Shown one piece after another: positions 63,903 through 64,000 of a stretch of DNA of 64,000 nucleotides. The stretch is from Sphingomonas sp. (GTDB lineage Bacteria; Pseudomonadota; Alphaproteobacteria; Sphingomonadales; Sphingomonadaceae). Numbering within the stretch: position 1 is the first letter of the stretch; each line of letters opens with the position of its first letter. The stretch is taken from positions 50,951-114,950 of the forward strand of contig JAFIGU010000056.1 in NCBI GenBank assembly GCA_017849555.1, in the 5' to 3' direction. The translations under genes were made by a program, and so were the position numbers. A model generated the notes under the pieces. That model had not been told where the DNA came from. It was given only the letters and a program-made list of their open reading frames with translations, and made no database searches.

Positions 63903-64000
63903 CCGTCCGCTCCGCGGCGGGCGGCTTTTGGCGTCATGCGGCGTCGCGCGTCGATCACGATGCGTGAGCATCGCTCCCTCCTTGCTCCTTGCCTGGCGCC

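Overview
The window is about 64 kb of GC-rich DNA, very probably the chromosome of a Sphingomonas-like alphaproteobacterium. Four things point there. There is a PEP-CTERM protein ending in the PEPATWAMM signature, and the left edge holds the start of an XrtA/PEP-CTERM-type glycosyltransferase. The gene order miaB-phoH-ybeY-corC-lnt-metK-trmB next to fur and sppA is typical of alphaproteobacteria. Short palindromic (REP-like) intergenic repeats are numerous. No prophage, IS element, CRISPR array or large foreign island is visible; nearly all of it reads as core chromosome.

Left part (1-24 kb): start of an EPS glycosyltransferase, divergent mannose-1-phosphate guanylyltransferase, a PepSY protein with a two-component pair whose response regulator carries an in-frame TAG, a MASE1-GGDEF cyclase, an LLM oxidoreductase, a HAD phosphatase overlapping dapD, an ABC-F ATPase, glpX, a CPBP protease, an acyl-CoA synthetase, chorismate mutase, a polyprenyl diphosphate synthase, a GT4 glycosyltransferase, the yajC-secD-secF-Mth938-like operon, tRNA-Pro(GGG), a PDZ protein with a second two-component pair, and the PEP-CTERM protein.

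Middle part (24-45 kb): a 1106-residue protein joining GH18-like, NodB deacetylase and GT2 synthase domains; a polytopic membrane protein coupled to a minimal asparaginase; a secreted M20 peptidase; a small-ORF locus with a perfect 14-nt match to the 16S anti-Shine-Dalgarno tail; uvrB (also with a TAG before its usual C-terminal tail); arylamine N-acetyltransferase; TetR; a FemAB-like acetyltransferase; DUF2721; an NAPE-PLD-like metallo-hydrolase; a YeiH-type exporter with its LysR regulator and a HerA-like ATPase; a hydrolase-OsmC fusion; and a MarR-GNAT fusion with a likely operator.

Right part (45-64 kb): trmB, metK (with a perfect 8-bp inverted repeat in its leader), lnt, VOC and PHA-system proteins, a PQQ-type sugar dehydrogenase, then the compact operon miaB-phoH-[VapBC-type toxin-antitoxin]-ybeY-corC closed by a clear intrinsic terminator, an acyltransferase, a Fur-family regulator, sppA and a single-chain BC-BCCP-CT acyl-CoA carboxylase.

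The most unusual signals are four broken or non-canonical coding starts and stops in otherwise normal genes (TAG in the response regulator, TAG in uvrB, an ATA-like start for a histidine kinase, an ATC-like start for the carboxylase), a toxin-antitoxin pair translationally coupled into a housekeeping RNA-processing operon, the tiny ORF with a perfect Shine-Dalgarno sequence followed by a hairpin that folds best as minus-strand RNA, and an exact 27-bp palindromic-core repeat found in two distant intergenic gaps. All assignments come from reading the sequence; no database search was run.
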